Source: Chrysoperla carnea (Eukaryota > Arthropoda > Insecta > Neuroptera > Chrysopidae). From it: a DNA stretch of 64,000 nt. The position numbers were made by a program, and so were the translations under genes. The notes under the pieces were generated by a model. That model made no database searches and had not been told where the DNA came from. It saw nothing but the letters and a program-made list of their open reading frames with translations. Numbering within the stretch: position 1 is the first letter of the stretch; each line of letters opens with the position of its first letter. Below, piece by piece: positions 1 to 10,985 of this stretch. Where the stretch lies: contig NC_058340.1 of NCBI RefSeq assembly GCF_905475395.1, positions 69,852,181-69,916,180 of the forward strand, read 5' to 3'.

Positions 1-76
1 TATCTGACAGCCAATTTCTAAAATCATCTATTTTTATTTCTTCTGACAGCAACCTATCTAATAATTCTGCAGCCAT
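1..76 (-). CDS. N-terminal fragment of an unidentified protein, cut by the window edge
   Basis: On the minus strand an ATG at 76-74, preceded by ACAAAC (a good insect start context), opens 25 codons that run off the left edge. The peptide begins MAAELLDRLLSEEIK and continues with an acidic and hydrophobic mix ending near NWLSD. I do not recognise the family. Its orientation matches the nuclear receptor to the right. It could also be a chance open frame, because only 25 codons are visible. Confidence 0.4.
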   Translation of the reverse strand, partial: MAAELLDRLLSEEIKIDDFRNWLSD

Positions 77-979
77 GTTTGTGTAATGGATGTGTCCAAA
101 CTTGACATGACATCTTTTGAATCAAAAAGTTTCAACTTGTTTTTTTATTCGAAAATCGAACTTACGGTTTTTGTTAAAAAGCTAGAAACAATTTTGTTAA
201 GTACAACTCTTGAACTTTTGTATTGTTTTTGTAATATATTCGCCGGGCTCGTTCACAGTTTGGAACAAATTTTGCATAGGTACCTACACATTTTTAAGGC
301 GGCCAAAATATTTTGATTATGAAAGTGCACATATTTCTTGATTAATTTCTATAAATCTCTATAAATTGAATTCGAATGGTTTATATTGGGAAACAGTGTT
401 TATCGGAAAGGAACACTTGCCCACGGTGACGATGACTTCGGTCCAAACTCGGTCCTTCACGACGGAGATCTATGATAATCAAAATGCTTGCCATTTTGCT
501 CGGGAGTAACTGTTTCTGATAAACGCAGCCAACCAAAGGAGTTTTATAGTAAACTCGACTTTCTGATATGTTCGTATAATGTGCAACAGTGAGGAGGATT
601 CGGAAATCATCGGCCTTCATCAAACCGGCTTCAAGCATCCTGCACAAGCCATTTATGCCAGAGCTATAATCCATTTATCTCATTGGTTAAGGATAAATGT
701 TCGCGTTTATAAACGTAGCTCAGTTTTTCAATGTGGGGTTTGGGTCAAAACTTTAATTTACGAAATATATTTTTTACCATAAAATATGGAAACTTTTGGC
801 TTTGTGTGACAAATTATCAGGCTTCTACTGCCCGTTATGGTTTGATTTGATACAGTTAAAAAAGAGATAAAAAAGATATAATCTATTCACTTTTAAAACA
901 TTTAATTAAAATTAAAAATATTTACAAATAATTATTGGCGAACGAAATTACCTAGAGATGGCTCTGGTGTGAATGCAAT
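77..979. other. Stretch with no supported gene
   Basis: AT-rich sequence. A 97-codon open frame on the minus strand (381-674) and shorter ones on the plus strand show no motif, signal peptide or splice structure that I recognise. The left part may hold the promoter of the gene that starts at 76. Confidence 0.5.
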
Positions 980-1372
980 ATGGCCGATATAGAGGATTTT
1001 CGTTCAAGTTGTCAAAATAAATTTTTGCATTTTTTTTTGTTTATTTGTTTTTTTAACATGGAGAAAGCCCTGGATATTAATATTGGTGATATATTTTATC
1101 TACTTGGTGGATCAGTAAGGCCGTTGATGGAAGGAGAGGCGCTTTCTCGTTCCAAAAACTTGTTTTTCTGTGGTATCCAATCGAAGCAAAATAATCGTTT
1201 ATTAATCAAATCTTCATGTTTGAAAACGTCGAACATCACCGAGAAACCTCATGAGATCTAAATCAAAGTGTTTGTAGCCAATGACAACAAAAAAATCGAA
1301 TGCTATTGTTCTAGCAAAGCGGGCGCGGGAAGCAAGTGCAAGCATGTTTTTGCGACATTGTGCGACAACTGA
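980..1372 (+). pseudogene. Relic of a SWIM-type zinc-finger protein
   Basis: Read in one plus-strand frame, the stretch encodes an ending of the form ECYCSSKAGAGSKCKHVF, which is the C-x-C-xn-C-x-H signature of a SWIM zinc finger. Upstream the same frame carries a PHEI-type segment, where related insect proteins also have a short beta-rich lead-in. The frame is interrupted and no intact flanking domains are visible, so I treat this as a broken copy. SWIM proteins of this kind in arthropods are often multicopy and linked to mobile DNA, but which element or host gene this one came from cannot be told here. Confidence 0.55.
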
Positions 1373-1592
1373 CGCCTGTAGATCTTGTTTTCCCACACTG
1401 GGGAACACCACAACGTTTTTCATTTTTGATTATTTCCATCTCAACAACAAAAACATTCAGCACTTGTGTAGCTGTCAAAACTCAAAATCCTCTATAATAG
1501 TTTCACTAATCCTCGCTGCGCGGCGCCACCGTATCTTGCGATCGCGAATACAAAAATTTAATTTGTTACGATTACAGCGCCAATGTGATCAC

Positions 1593-2180
1593 AATAGGAA
1601 ATATTCATGTATTTTTTTTAATATTTTTAATTCGTTGTTACACCGTTATAACAAAGTAAAAAATATAAATACTGCTTAAAAATGTTGTATTTAAGTGTAA
1701 ACAAATATTTAAAATACATTATAATTTTGAGATATTTAAACGCAGTTATTTGGCGCTCTCTGTTGATGACGTATAAGTACGTGATCTGTCAATGGGTGAC
1801 AGTTCAATGTATAATTTACACTTAAAAAAAATGAATTTATAACATAGAATTTACACTCGTTACTATTAAGTTTTATAATAAAAAGCCGTAGAATAATATA
1901 ATTTAATGAAATACCATATAAAATGTAAGTAATTAATATCATACAGTATGTCAACAAATTTGACAAGCCCGTACTATGATGACACGTCCGTATAATAATT
2001 TGAATTTCCGTTTTAGAAATTTTTAAATGCGCTCACTGAATTTGTACTTTTATTAATTAATTTTAAGTAATTAAAAAGATATTAATTACTAAAATAATGG
2101 TTTAGTTGAAATGTCCAGTCATTAAAGTTACGGAAGAAAAATCTTTGAACCAAATTTAAATTTCATGAATAATCCCAATT
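1593..2180. mobile_element. Terminal-inverted-repeat element, family 1, copy 1 (worn)
   Basis: About 588 bp. It starts with a variant of AATAGGGAATATTCATG and ends with a variant of the reverse complement. The interior matches copies at 37168-38278 and 58913-59485 in the same orientation. Its ends are more degraded than in those copies. A 76-codon minus-strand open frame (1736-1966) recurs in the copy near 59 kb and belongs to the element, not to a gene. No clear target-site duplication is visible. Confidence 0.8.
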
Positions 2181-2481
2181 ACTTCGGGATATATCACCCC
2201 CCGTCAACGACTGTAAAAAAATTGACTTGATTACATTTTAGAGAAGGCGTTAGCAATTATAACAAATTTCACAGATAAAATTAATATTTTGATTTACTTT
2301 TATTTGATAATTTTAATTTATATCTATTTATACATTATTTACATATTAAATTAATATATTCAGTACCAAGCTACAAAATTTTGCAAATATATGAACAACA
2401 TTAAAATCAACCATAAATTATGAAACCATCCATTATCAGTTATTTGAAAATCGGAGACGTTTATCTGATTTTTTTTAGCAA

Positions 2482-5400
2482 TTAAGATGATGATTTAATC
2501 ATATCAATTAATAATCGTTCAATTGCAACATCTCCAATTGTCTTTTTAAACAATAATTCTTCCAATGATCGTTTCGATAACGATTGTACGGCAGGTAAAG
2601 CCAATAATAATTTTCCAAAACGAACAGCACCACGTTTATCGCCACTATTTAAGCGATGTAATCGATTTGATGTTGAATTACAATATTCTTGTAACATTAC
2701 ATAAGTTTGATCTTGGAGTAATTCAACATGACCAGAATCCGCTAAATGTTGGCAATCTGAAACATACAAGTTAATGATAATTAATTTAAGCCAGTTACTG
2801 TATATATTAGAGCTTGCAACAGGTACGGTAGTTCTGATTTTTTGCTGAGCTGACCTTTCTTCAGTTTCTGACGAGTTTAAATTCGAATTCAGTTATTTAA
2901 ATCTTTTTTTTAACGCCATGAAATAGTAGCCGCCATGTTATTACGTCATACGGCTATGTAATAAACTAATAAGTTTAAATTATAAGCAATTATCATACAA
3001 TTGACGTCATTACCACAGAGGAAAATGCGTCCATTGTCGTTTCAGTCAATAATTACGCACGAAATTTGATTGTGACACTTTTGTAATACTCTATTATTGA
3101 TTCGGGCACCATTATCAACAACTCATCAAAAACTGTTTAATTTAACGCAAGATTCTCCTTCAAGGGACAAGGCTATTGACACAATTAGTGGAAAAATCGT
3201 TAATCTTACCTGATTTAAATAAAATCAATGCTTTTAGACAAGCGTATTCAGTGTGATCAATTTGTAAGAGGGTTAATCGTGTCACAATATCTCGTAAACG
3301 TTTGGCATCTTCTTCCAAATTTAATGTTTTCGTTATGTTTGTCGTTAAATTATTTATTAATACACTTTCATCTATTGGTAACGTCCATTGAGCAGCTGTT
3401 AGAATGAATAATTCGCCCCACGATTCTTCCAAAAGTATATTTTGATCTTTATGTGATAACTATTCCAAAAAATAGAAAATTACAAATGAATATTTAAGGT
3501 TCAAAAATTGTTTGTCCAAATATATTTTCAAAAACTTACTTGCAAAAATGATGGAATTGTTCGAGCCCATTTCACAGACAAAAATAGTAGTTTTGCCGCA
3601 GACTCATAAATATTTTCACTAGGGAAAATTGTTGATGATATCGTTGTAGAAAATGGATTAAAATTATCTGCCGTAACCATTTTTTGTTCGATTTTATTAT
3701 TATTAGTAATTTCAACCATTCTGCTGTTTTCAACAGCTGAAATTAAAAAAAAAAATTAGTAGTTACCAGATGGCCGCGATCAGGGCACGAACCTGGATCA
3801 TAAATCGGGTCAGAACCACTAAACGATAACGACTATTAAAAGATTTGATACGATTCAAAATATAAAAATTAAATACATTTAGAAATCTAGATACATAAAA
3901 TATAAAAAAAATTAACTTCCACCGTGACAATGTTAGCACATTGCCGTGACCAGGATTCGAACCTGGGTTACTACGGCCACAACGTAGGGTCCTAACCACT
4001 AGACGATCACGGCTATTGGAAGGCTTGTTTCAACATCCAAAAAATAAATTCCGTTGACTTTTATAGTACATCTGATAAAATTTTTTAAAAGTACCTGGTG
4101 ATTGGGTAACACTTTGTGTATTTGCTTCCTCTGAACTACTAACTTCATCATCATTACTTGCTTGCCGATGTGCTGTAGAATTATTCAAATTATTTACACT
4201 TCGTGGTAATATTACAGGATCAATAATTTCGTTCCCAATTCCCATCGTATTCAAAAATTTTCCACGAAAATATGATGGAATTGAAGTTGGTGAGAACATT
4301 GTTGGATAAAATAAATTACTTCCATATGAATTTGTGGAAGGCGCCCCTGGTGGAGCTGATGGTGGTATGGTCGCTTCAAATCCATTTGGTGGTATTGTTG
4401 GTATTTGATTCGTTAAAAATGGATGACGATTTTGTATTGTTGGTAAAGGAAGACCTGCACCTCCAGTTGTAAAGAATGAATTATGAAATTGACGTGGAAA
4501 AGACATTCCAGGAAATGGTAACGGCAGTAAATGTCCTGTTAATGGATTTGTGTGTGGTCCATGATGATGGCCATGTGGTATACATGATCTTGGAGCTCTT
4601 TCGTGTTGGACGGCTAGAAAAAAAAATTAAATGTAAGTTATCTCTTTATTAAGTTTAATAAAAGTTGAAATTGACCTGCAGCGACGCGGTCGGATAACTG
4701 CTAGTAAGATATAAATACGATATGTATTTATTTTAGTATTGTGTATCATGTTTAAATAGAATATTTGATATCTGAGTTTTTAATTGATATAAAAATAAGA
4801 TGAAAAACACACCCTTTGTTTAAATAAATATGTCACCCTCACGCTCACCCCTCTTTTAATATCAATTAGTTTGAACACTTGAACCACTTAATAAAATAAA
4901 ATATTCTGCTAATGAATATATTAATTTATACATAATGGAAAGATTTGATTTCATTTCCATGTTTTATGATCTATTGTCACGTTTTTGTCGATGTATAGAG
5001 TGTTTGGTTAATAATTAAGGGTGTAAGGTGGACATACGCGGAGTTAAAACAAATGTGAATCTAGAAAATTTTTTGTGGAAAGCAATATGAACTTTTCATG
5101 AGCATTTTTGATTCATTGCCATTGTTTAACTTAAAAAAACACACCAAATCTACTTCATTTGTGATTGAATGACAAGTCTCTGAGATAACGACTGAAATTG
5201 CTCCAAAATATCGCCTTTCGTATATTTTTTTTACCGATATCTCAGGGTCAAAATTAGCCTAGTAAATTATTTTTATCCTAATCGAATACAAAAATTTTGT
5301 TCCGATTTTTTACAATTTTCTTAAGGAGAGTACTTTGAAAAAATCGAATAATTTCCACGGTTTGATGAGTAGTTTTTGAAATATCGTCTAAATTTGATAA

Positions 5401-6602
5401 TTGTTGGTTTCGAATTTGATAAAATTTAGTTTATAGAGTAATTTTGACCCAAGAATTATATAAATCGAATTCCTTTACCTATTAGAAAGGCAGTTTTTGA
5501 GATATCACCTTAATTCCTGTACGAAAAAGCTTTTATTTCGAAGCGATTCTGAATATATCTCGAAAAAAACACATCTAATTGTAATATGAATTGTATTTTT
5601 ATATTTTTTGGGTCTTAATTAATCTGAAAAATCCATAGACACTAATTTTGGTTGATCTTGCGATTGAACAACAAATTTTTCATGTAACGATATATGATAT
5701 CATCCCTGGTATACGATTTTAATCAATAACTCAGGAACCACCTGTCCAATCGTTTAAACGATCCGATTTTTCTATTATTTGGGTCTCAGGATACAAAAAA
5801 AAAATTATGTACACGAGAAAAGAGTACACTTTATTTTTCTTTTCTTTGTACTAGTGAGACATTTTTTCATCAACTTTGCATCGTCTACGGTGTCATGTTT
5901 GTAGTAATAATTTGTTGTGTAAATGAAAATCTTGTATCGAAATGTTTTTTGGGAAAAGTCTAATAAAGTTATAGTAATTGATTGTGTACGTGTTATTGAA
6001 TGCTAGATGCATTCCTGAAATACACATTGCCTATAAGTATTAAACGATATGTGGTGACATCTAGCTATCGACAAGCAATTAATGTTTCAATTTCAAGTGG
6101 CTTTTTTTTTTTGTATTTGTATAAAAATATTGATATTTTGTTTACTTTTTTTATTGAATAACAATTGATCATATACAAAAAAATTATTAAAAATATCTGG
6201 TTATGACATTTTCAATAAATTTTATGAGCAATATAAACATTTGATTAAGATATGTAAACAATTTCAAGGATAATATTGTACTTACCATCTTTTTTCATAT
6301 TTACTTGCAAACATTTTCGAAATCGACATGCTTGACATTGATTACGTCTGGTTACATCCACAACACAACGTCCATTTTCCTTACAAACATATTCTAAATT
6401 TCTGAATCATAAAAAAAAGTTCAATTAGAATATGTATAGCCGTTTTTAGTTATTTTATAAGCTACCTTCGAATACTTCTTTTAAAAAATCCTCGACAGCC
6501 ATCGCAACTAGCAACTCCATAATGTTTGCCAGAAGCTTTGTCACCACAAACTCGACATAAGACTTCTGGTTTGCTATTTGGCAGTGTTGTTCGGTCATTC
6601 AT
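2482..6602 (-). CDS. Nuclear receptor of the NR2E (tailless/PNR) class, NR2E6-like
   Basis: Six minus-strand exons with GT-AG borders join in frame: 6602-6466, 6401-6286, 4613-4095, 3736-3540, 3459-3210 and 2756-2482, giving 497 residues. The first two exons encode the DNA-binding domain: zinc cysteines 16, 19, 33, 36 and then 52, 58, 68, 71, with P-box [11 protein letters not shown]. After it comes [10 protein letters not shown], a hallmark of the NR2E class. A His/Pro/Ser-rich hinge follows (about 95-255). The ligand-binding domain (about 260-497) has [15 protein letters not shown] and ends [10 protein letters not shown]...[14 protein letters not shown], as in TLX and PNR. It is a nuclear transcription factor. 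The five-residue spacing between Cys52 and Cys58 is shorter than in tailless and fits the NR2E6 lineage best, from memory of the family. An AG precedes the ATG at 6602, so an upstream 5' exon may exist. Intron 3 holds a tRNA-His gene and a tRNA remnant. Confidence 0.9.
3772..3833 (-). pseudogene. Decayed tRNA-His-like remnant
   Basis: Read on the minus strand, the D-arm block (TTTAGTGGTT) and a T-arm-like block (CCAGGTTCG) align with the intact tRNA-His copy 100 bases away, but the anticodon arm is shortened and many positions differ. It lies in intron 3 of the nuclear receptor gene. It looks like an older insertion of the same unit. Confidence 0.6.
3942..4013 (-). tRNA. tRNA-His (GTG), single copy in an intron
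   Basis: 72 nt. Acceptor stem GCCGTGA with TCACGGC, anticodon stem CTACG with CGTAG around loop TTGTGGC (anticodon GTG), T-stem CCAGG with CCTGG, discriminator A. The base before position 1 is A, so the G-1 that tRNA-His needs would be added after transcription, as is usual in eukaryotes. The trailer keeps a six-base stem with loop GCTA and a T-run follows. It lies inside intron 3 of the nuclear receptor, on the same strand. Confidence 0.97.
5185..5565. repeat. Hairpin-type repeat (family D), diverged copy
   Basis: Lies in the 1.7-kb intron between the DNA-binding domain exons and the hinge exon of the nuclear receptor. It carries the family's phrases (GATAAAATTTAG, GTAATTTTGACCCAA, TTTTTGAGATATC) in diverged form. 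The same family occurs near 12.4, 16.9, 49.3 and 51.7 kb. Confidence 0.6.
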
Positions 6603-7263
6603 CTGGAAAAATTTTGAAATAAATCCAAATGAAATTTTCTTTTTAAATCGTAGTTTTCATTAGTATAGAAAAAGGTAGGAGCAAAAAAGTGTTTTTTTTT
6701 TGTTTTGCGAAATTTTGCATAGTATTCATAGTTAATCTTGGATACAACGAATAATTTTTTTCTATTACAAAATCTCGTTTTTCCATAAAATACATTTGAA
6801 ATGATGAAATGAATGGCATTTGTATGTTATTTCTCCTATAAGTGATTTTCTTTAAATCCTTAGGCATCTAATTTTCCTAGTTCTAACAGAATCCACAATC
6901 AAATAAAAATTCAAAAAGGACATAAAAGAAATGAAAAATTAACATTTATTAAAAAAAAAAGTCAATGAATGTACAATAGGGGTGGGGGGTTGGTGGTTTT
7001 TTGTTTTTCAAAAAGTAAACTGTTACACAACTCGTAAGCATAACATATTGAATAATTAAATATGTGAAGTATGACACCTGTGAGTGACCTGCGACATTCA
7101 ATCTACTACCCCAAACAAGCGCCGCCAATCCGATATACCAGTGGTTTTGTTTTATAAATATAATTATCGACCCTTATTTCAATAAAGTGGTTGAAAATAC
7201 TTTATAATAATATTTTATATAATTTAAAAAAAATTAACTTCCACCGTGACAATGTTTGCACAT
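6603..7263. other. Upstream flank of the nuclear receptor gene
   Basis: AT-rich sequence with poly-A and poly-T runs and a G-rich stretch near 6980. It should hold either the promoter and 5' leader or the start of a further intron of the receptor gene. No motif could be assigned. Confidence 0.4.
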
Positions 7264-7335
7264 TGCCGTGACCAGGATTCGAACCTGGGTTACTACGGCC
7301 ACAACGTAGGGTCCTAACCACTAGACGATCACGGC
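7264..7335 (-). tRNA. tRNA-His (GTG), single copy
   Basis: 72 nt, identical to the consensus of this window, with all stems intact and anticodon GTG. The leader ends ACAAGTCTTCCAATA. The trailer has the CAATGT/ACATTG hairpin and then TGTCACGGTGGAAG, followed by a run of T residues that would stop Pol III. Confidence 0.97.
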
Positions 7336-7611
7336 TATTGGAAGACTTGTGATGCTGTGCAAATAATAAAAGTAGTTTCTACTCATTGATGAAAGTAATA
7401 CAAAGAACGATCAGAAAAAAATACTTTCAAATATTTTAAATATTGTTCACTGTTTTTACTTTTTCAACTATTGAATATACGTTTTTTTATTATTATTATT
7501 TATTTTCTTTACAAATATTTCAAAAACTATAAGATACAACCGGATCAAGTAAAAATTTATTTAACAGATATTTGTATAATTTTTTCCCAGGTATATTGTA
7601 CTGTAACCCTT

Positions 7612-8165
7612 AAAATGAAGAATAGATTCTGGAGTCCAAAAAATTTAATTTTGCTCTCTCACATCCAAATTTGATCCAATTTTGATAAACCAAGTATGCA
7701 ATCCTACTAAATTTGGGCCATACTTTTCAAATTTGTGATCAAAATTAACTTAGCTATAAAAGGTTTTAAGAATGTGGAGTCCTGGTCTCAAAATTATGCA
7801 CAAAAGTGATAGCTACCGATAAACTGACAACACAGCCGAAAAGAATAATCCAAAATTAGTGGGTCTCAAAAAAAATTCCAATAAGATCGGATCAAATTTG
7901 CCTTTGTTATCAAAAAAATTGAATTTTTTAACTTTATGACGTCATCAGAATCCAAAAAATTTAATTTTGCTCTATCACTTCCAAACTTTATCCAATTTTG
8001 ATAAACCAAGTATACAATCCTACTAAATTTGAGCCATACCTTTCAAATTTCTGATCAAAATTAACCTAACCCTAATAGATTTCGAGAATGTGGAGTCCTG
8101 GTCTCAAAATTATGCACAAAAGTGATAGCTACCGATAAACTGACATCACAGCTGAAAAGAAGGGC
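7612..8165. repeat. 316-bp tandem repeat (family C), about 1.75 units
   Basis: The block ending in TTTAATTTTGCTCT recurs 316 bases apart (near 7644 and 7960). Both units share GTGGAGTCCTGGTC and GATAGCTACCGATAAACTGA. The same family with the same period forms a four-unit array at 28.0-29.25 kb. A perfect TGACGTCA lies near 7937. The repeat stops at a GC-richer stretch near 8165. Confidence 0.85.
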
Positions 8166-8721
8166 GTTGCCACGCCCTAGCTACGGACTTGTGCTTTGAT
8201 AACTACTCCCAGAATCCATTATCCAAGTTGAAGAGAAGTAAAATTTTTAAATCCTACGTTCTATTGAAATAGTGAATAGTTTTTATAATAAATATAAACA
8301 TAAAGTAGATATAGTATGTAATGTATGTAATGTATGTATGTTAATAATTAATGTATGTAAAGCTTCGATACATGGGTAACGACTTCTAGTCTGATTGGGC
8401 GACTTTTGGTTTCATGTTTTACACGAGACCTAACATAAACGGTTATTATATCATATTTAATTCAATATTGAACATATTACAAAACTCTATATTATTATTT
8501 TGTAATATTTATAGTACTGAGTGTCAGTACATCATTTATGACGTTTTTGGGTTTGTATCTCTTACCCTGCAAATATTTACAATGGCGATCTTATTATTCA
8601 AAGTTTCTTGACCAGGGTCCGGTCCCAGGGAAAACAAAAATGTTCCTTGCTGGGAAGTTATTTTAATGTGATATCGACCAAATCTCCACAGTGAAGAACT
8701 TCGAATAAATCATTGAATAAA
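8166..8721. other. Stretch with no supported gene
   Basis: Contains a short imperfect TGTATGTAA repeat near 8310-8360 and a 65-codon open frame (8414-8611) with hydrophobic content but no family match or splice context. Nothing else seen. Confidence 0.5.
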
Positions 8722-9262
8722 ATCTAGCTAAAAGCAAGTGAAATTAAACAATTGACTGAGTTAATTGTTAAAATAGCATATATAGACTGTGTTGATTATG
8801 GAATTGTTTGTTTTTTCACTTCATATTAGTTAAGAGAGATAGCCAGTCATAAATACATGTCACACACACCTGACTGGTATGTATTATATATACTGTACAA
8901 TGTTCGAATCTTTTTTGCGCCCTTACAGGTAAACAATGATGTTTACGAAAAAATGTTTCAATCAAAAGTTGTTTATTTTTTTATAAGGAACATTTCTTAT
9001 ATTTAAACTTTTCTTCTATCTCTAACGGTTTACAAGATGAGCCCTACGGATCCAAGACCCAATTGACCTATGTTGCTCATTTACGAACTCGACTTCACTT
9101 TTTACCGTCCTGAGCATGCTATAAAATACGGTGATTTACCGGAAATGGATTAATTAGGTGATTTTATGAACACCTTTACCAAAATTTTGTTCGCAGCATC
9201 AATATTTTTAAGCGTTACAAACTTGGGACTATACTGAGTATACCTTGATATATACAGTCAAA
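8722..9262 (+). repeat. Interspersed repeat family B, copy 1
   Basis: Starts near the self-complementary block AACAATTGACTGAGTTAATTG and runs through a conserved region containing TCTCTAACGGTTTACAAGATG and ACCCAATTGACC, then ends near GTATACCTTGATATATAC. Closely related copies lie at 22.4 kb in the same orientation and at 30.05, 31.4, 32.0 and 40.6 kb in the opposite orientation. A further fragment of its end is at about 9340-9440. It carries no open frame of note and its class is not clear. Confidence 0.8.
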
Positions 9263-9980
9263 CCTGAGTAAGAGAGAACTGGGTAATAAGCGAGAAAACT
9301 CTACAAGTAAGAATATTTCTCAGGTCCCGAATTTTATCCTCTCAAAAATTTGAAATTTAACCAAAATTTTTTTCATAGCATCAATATTTTTAAGCGTTAC
9401 AAACTTGTGGCTAAACTTAGTATACCTATAATTACCAACAGGCAACAACCACGAAAACTGCTCCAGCATTGTATCAAGTCGGGATGATGTACCAAGGTAT
9501 AAAGAATGGCTTATTGTCATTTTTTGAAAATTTTCTTTTTATATAATAAAGGCTTTATGGGATTATTTATACTTTCGCTTTGAAATAGGTGGAAGTGGAA
9601 GCGTTAGAAAAATAATTTTAATGAATAAAAATGTATTAAAGTTAAAAAATTTAATCTTTTGTTTGGTTTTAAAAATTTGCTTAAAATAAAGCTTTTCAAG
9701 CTCGGTATGTTTCTAGAGTGACAATCAATATTAGTTCAAACAAGCTTTCATAAAGGTTATATTTATGAATTTGAAATAATCATATATTTATCTTTGAAAA
9801 TTCTATTTAATTATACTAATTTATATTTTAATTTTTTTTTTTTTTTTGTAAAATATTTTTTATTTTACAATTATCATAAGCATATAGTATTTACCATAAT
9901 ATTTATGAAGATAAATTTAATAAAGGGCTGTATTTTACTTCCATATATTAAAATAGAATTATTTATGCAATTTTGATTTA
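9263..9980. other. Stretch with no supported gene
   Basis: AT-rich, with long T runs near 9830. It includes a second fragment of the family B end at 9340-9440. The open frames are short and featureless. Confidence 0.5.
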
Positions 9981-10239
9981 TTGCATTCAGAATTTAATGA
10001 AACTTAAGGCATGTTGTCCATTATTATATCATAATTAACCAGTTAAATTTTTAGGGGCCTTCAGAGAACTGAAAAAAGATATTTTAAAGATATTTTAACA
10101 TTGATCCTTATGGGAAATCACAGATTTTATTTTATTTCAAAAAATTGGACGTTCAGATTTTCAGTTCTCAATATTTAACTGGTTAATTATGATATAATAA
10201 TGGACAACTATGCCAAGTTTCATTAAATTCTGAATGCAA
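9981..10239. mobile_element. Hairpin MITE, 259 bp
   Basis: The left arm begins TTGCATTCAGAATTTAATG and the right arm is its reverse complement. The arms are about 70 bp, differ by a few single-base changes and small indels, and enclose about 120 bp with no coding capacity. This is the form of a miniature inverted-repeat element. Only this copy was seen in the window. Confidence 0.8.
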
Positions 10240-10609
10240 AGTCTATTACCGATAGTACTACCTTAATGTTCTCAACGTAGCTGAATTTTTAATTTATACA
10301 AATGATATAGTAAAATTATGGTGAAAACGCTTGTTCCATTCAATTTTCTTGTAAAAACGGTATGTTGAATTCACTGATCTGCGCTCCCATTCATAAGAAA
10401 TATCCGTATACTTATCAAATATAACTGCAGATAATTAAATGCCTTTTTGTTAAGTATTGACGTATTATTTTCTTGTCTGTATACATTCGGAGGTCGTCTG
10501 AAGATTTAAATTTAAATTTTTTAATTTGTATTTTTTGTTTAATTTATTGAAGGGAAAATAATATTATTTTAATATGAGACAGAAAACCGTTGAAATATTG
10601 AAAATATAT

Positions 10610-10985
10610 TCATTCCCCCTCTAACAAAAAAAAAAGTGGTGTTATAAGTTTAATCGCTATGTGTGTGTGTCTGTCAGCCTGTCTGTCTGTCTGTGGCATC
10701 GTAGAGTCCAAACGGATGAACCGATTTTGATTATTTTTGTTTCTTATGAAAGGTAATTTAATGGGGTGGATTCTTGGCTATGTCTCAAGTGCGTGTTTAG
10801 GGTTTAGTACCCGGAACAGCTAAAAAATAGGCGATGATCCTTAAAACAGTTCAGTTTGGAGAAAGCTCTCAGGAAAAAGGATTAATAATTTAATGGATAC
10901 GGTTCTTAAGGACATCTCAAGTGCAAGTTTAGGGTTCCGTATCAAAAAAAACTTCACTTGCCTACACTTTTTTTTTGTGTGAAAA
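10610..10985. repeat. Interspersed repeat with a (CTGT)n tract
   Basis: Contains GCTATGTGTGTGTGTCTGTC, several CTGT units, and the phrase AACGGATGAACCGATTTTGA, which is typical of non-coding parts of insect interspersed elements. Two internal segments (TCTCAAGTGCGTGTTTAGGGT and TCTCAAGTGCAAGTTTAGGGT) repeat about 120 bases apart. A short related piece occurs near 54815-54850. Confidence 0.5.

Noticed and set aside
381-674. 97-codon minus-strand frame near the left edge
   Set aside because: No family sign, no conserved context, and overlapping frames of similar length on the other strand.
1736-1966. 76-codon minus-strand frame, and a similar one at 59037-59270
   Set aside because: They look alike only because both lie in copies of the same inverted-repeat element. 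The shared sequence is AT-rich, lacks motifs, and is not kept in frame in copy 2.
3763-3999. 78-codon minus-strand frame, and a similar one at 14931-15203
   Set aside because: Both cross tRNA-His genes. The shared peptide [17 protein letters not shown] is just the tRNA translated.
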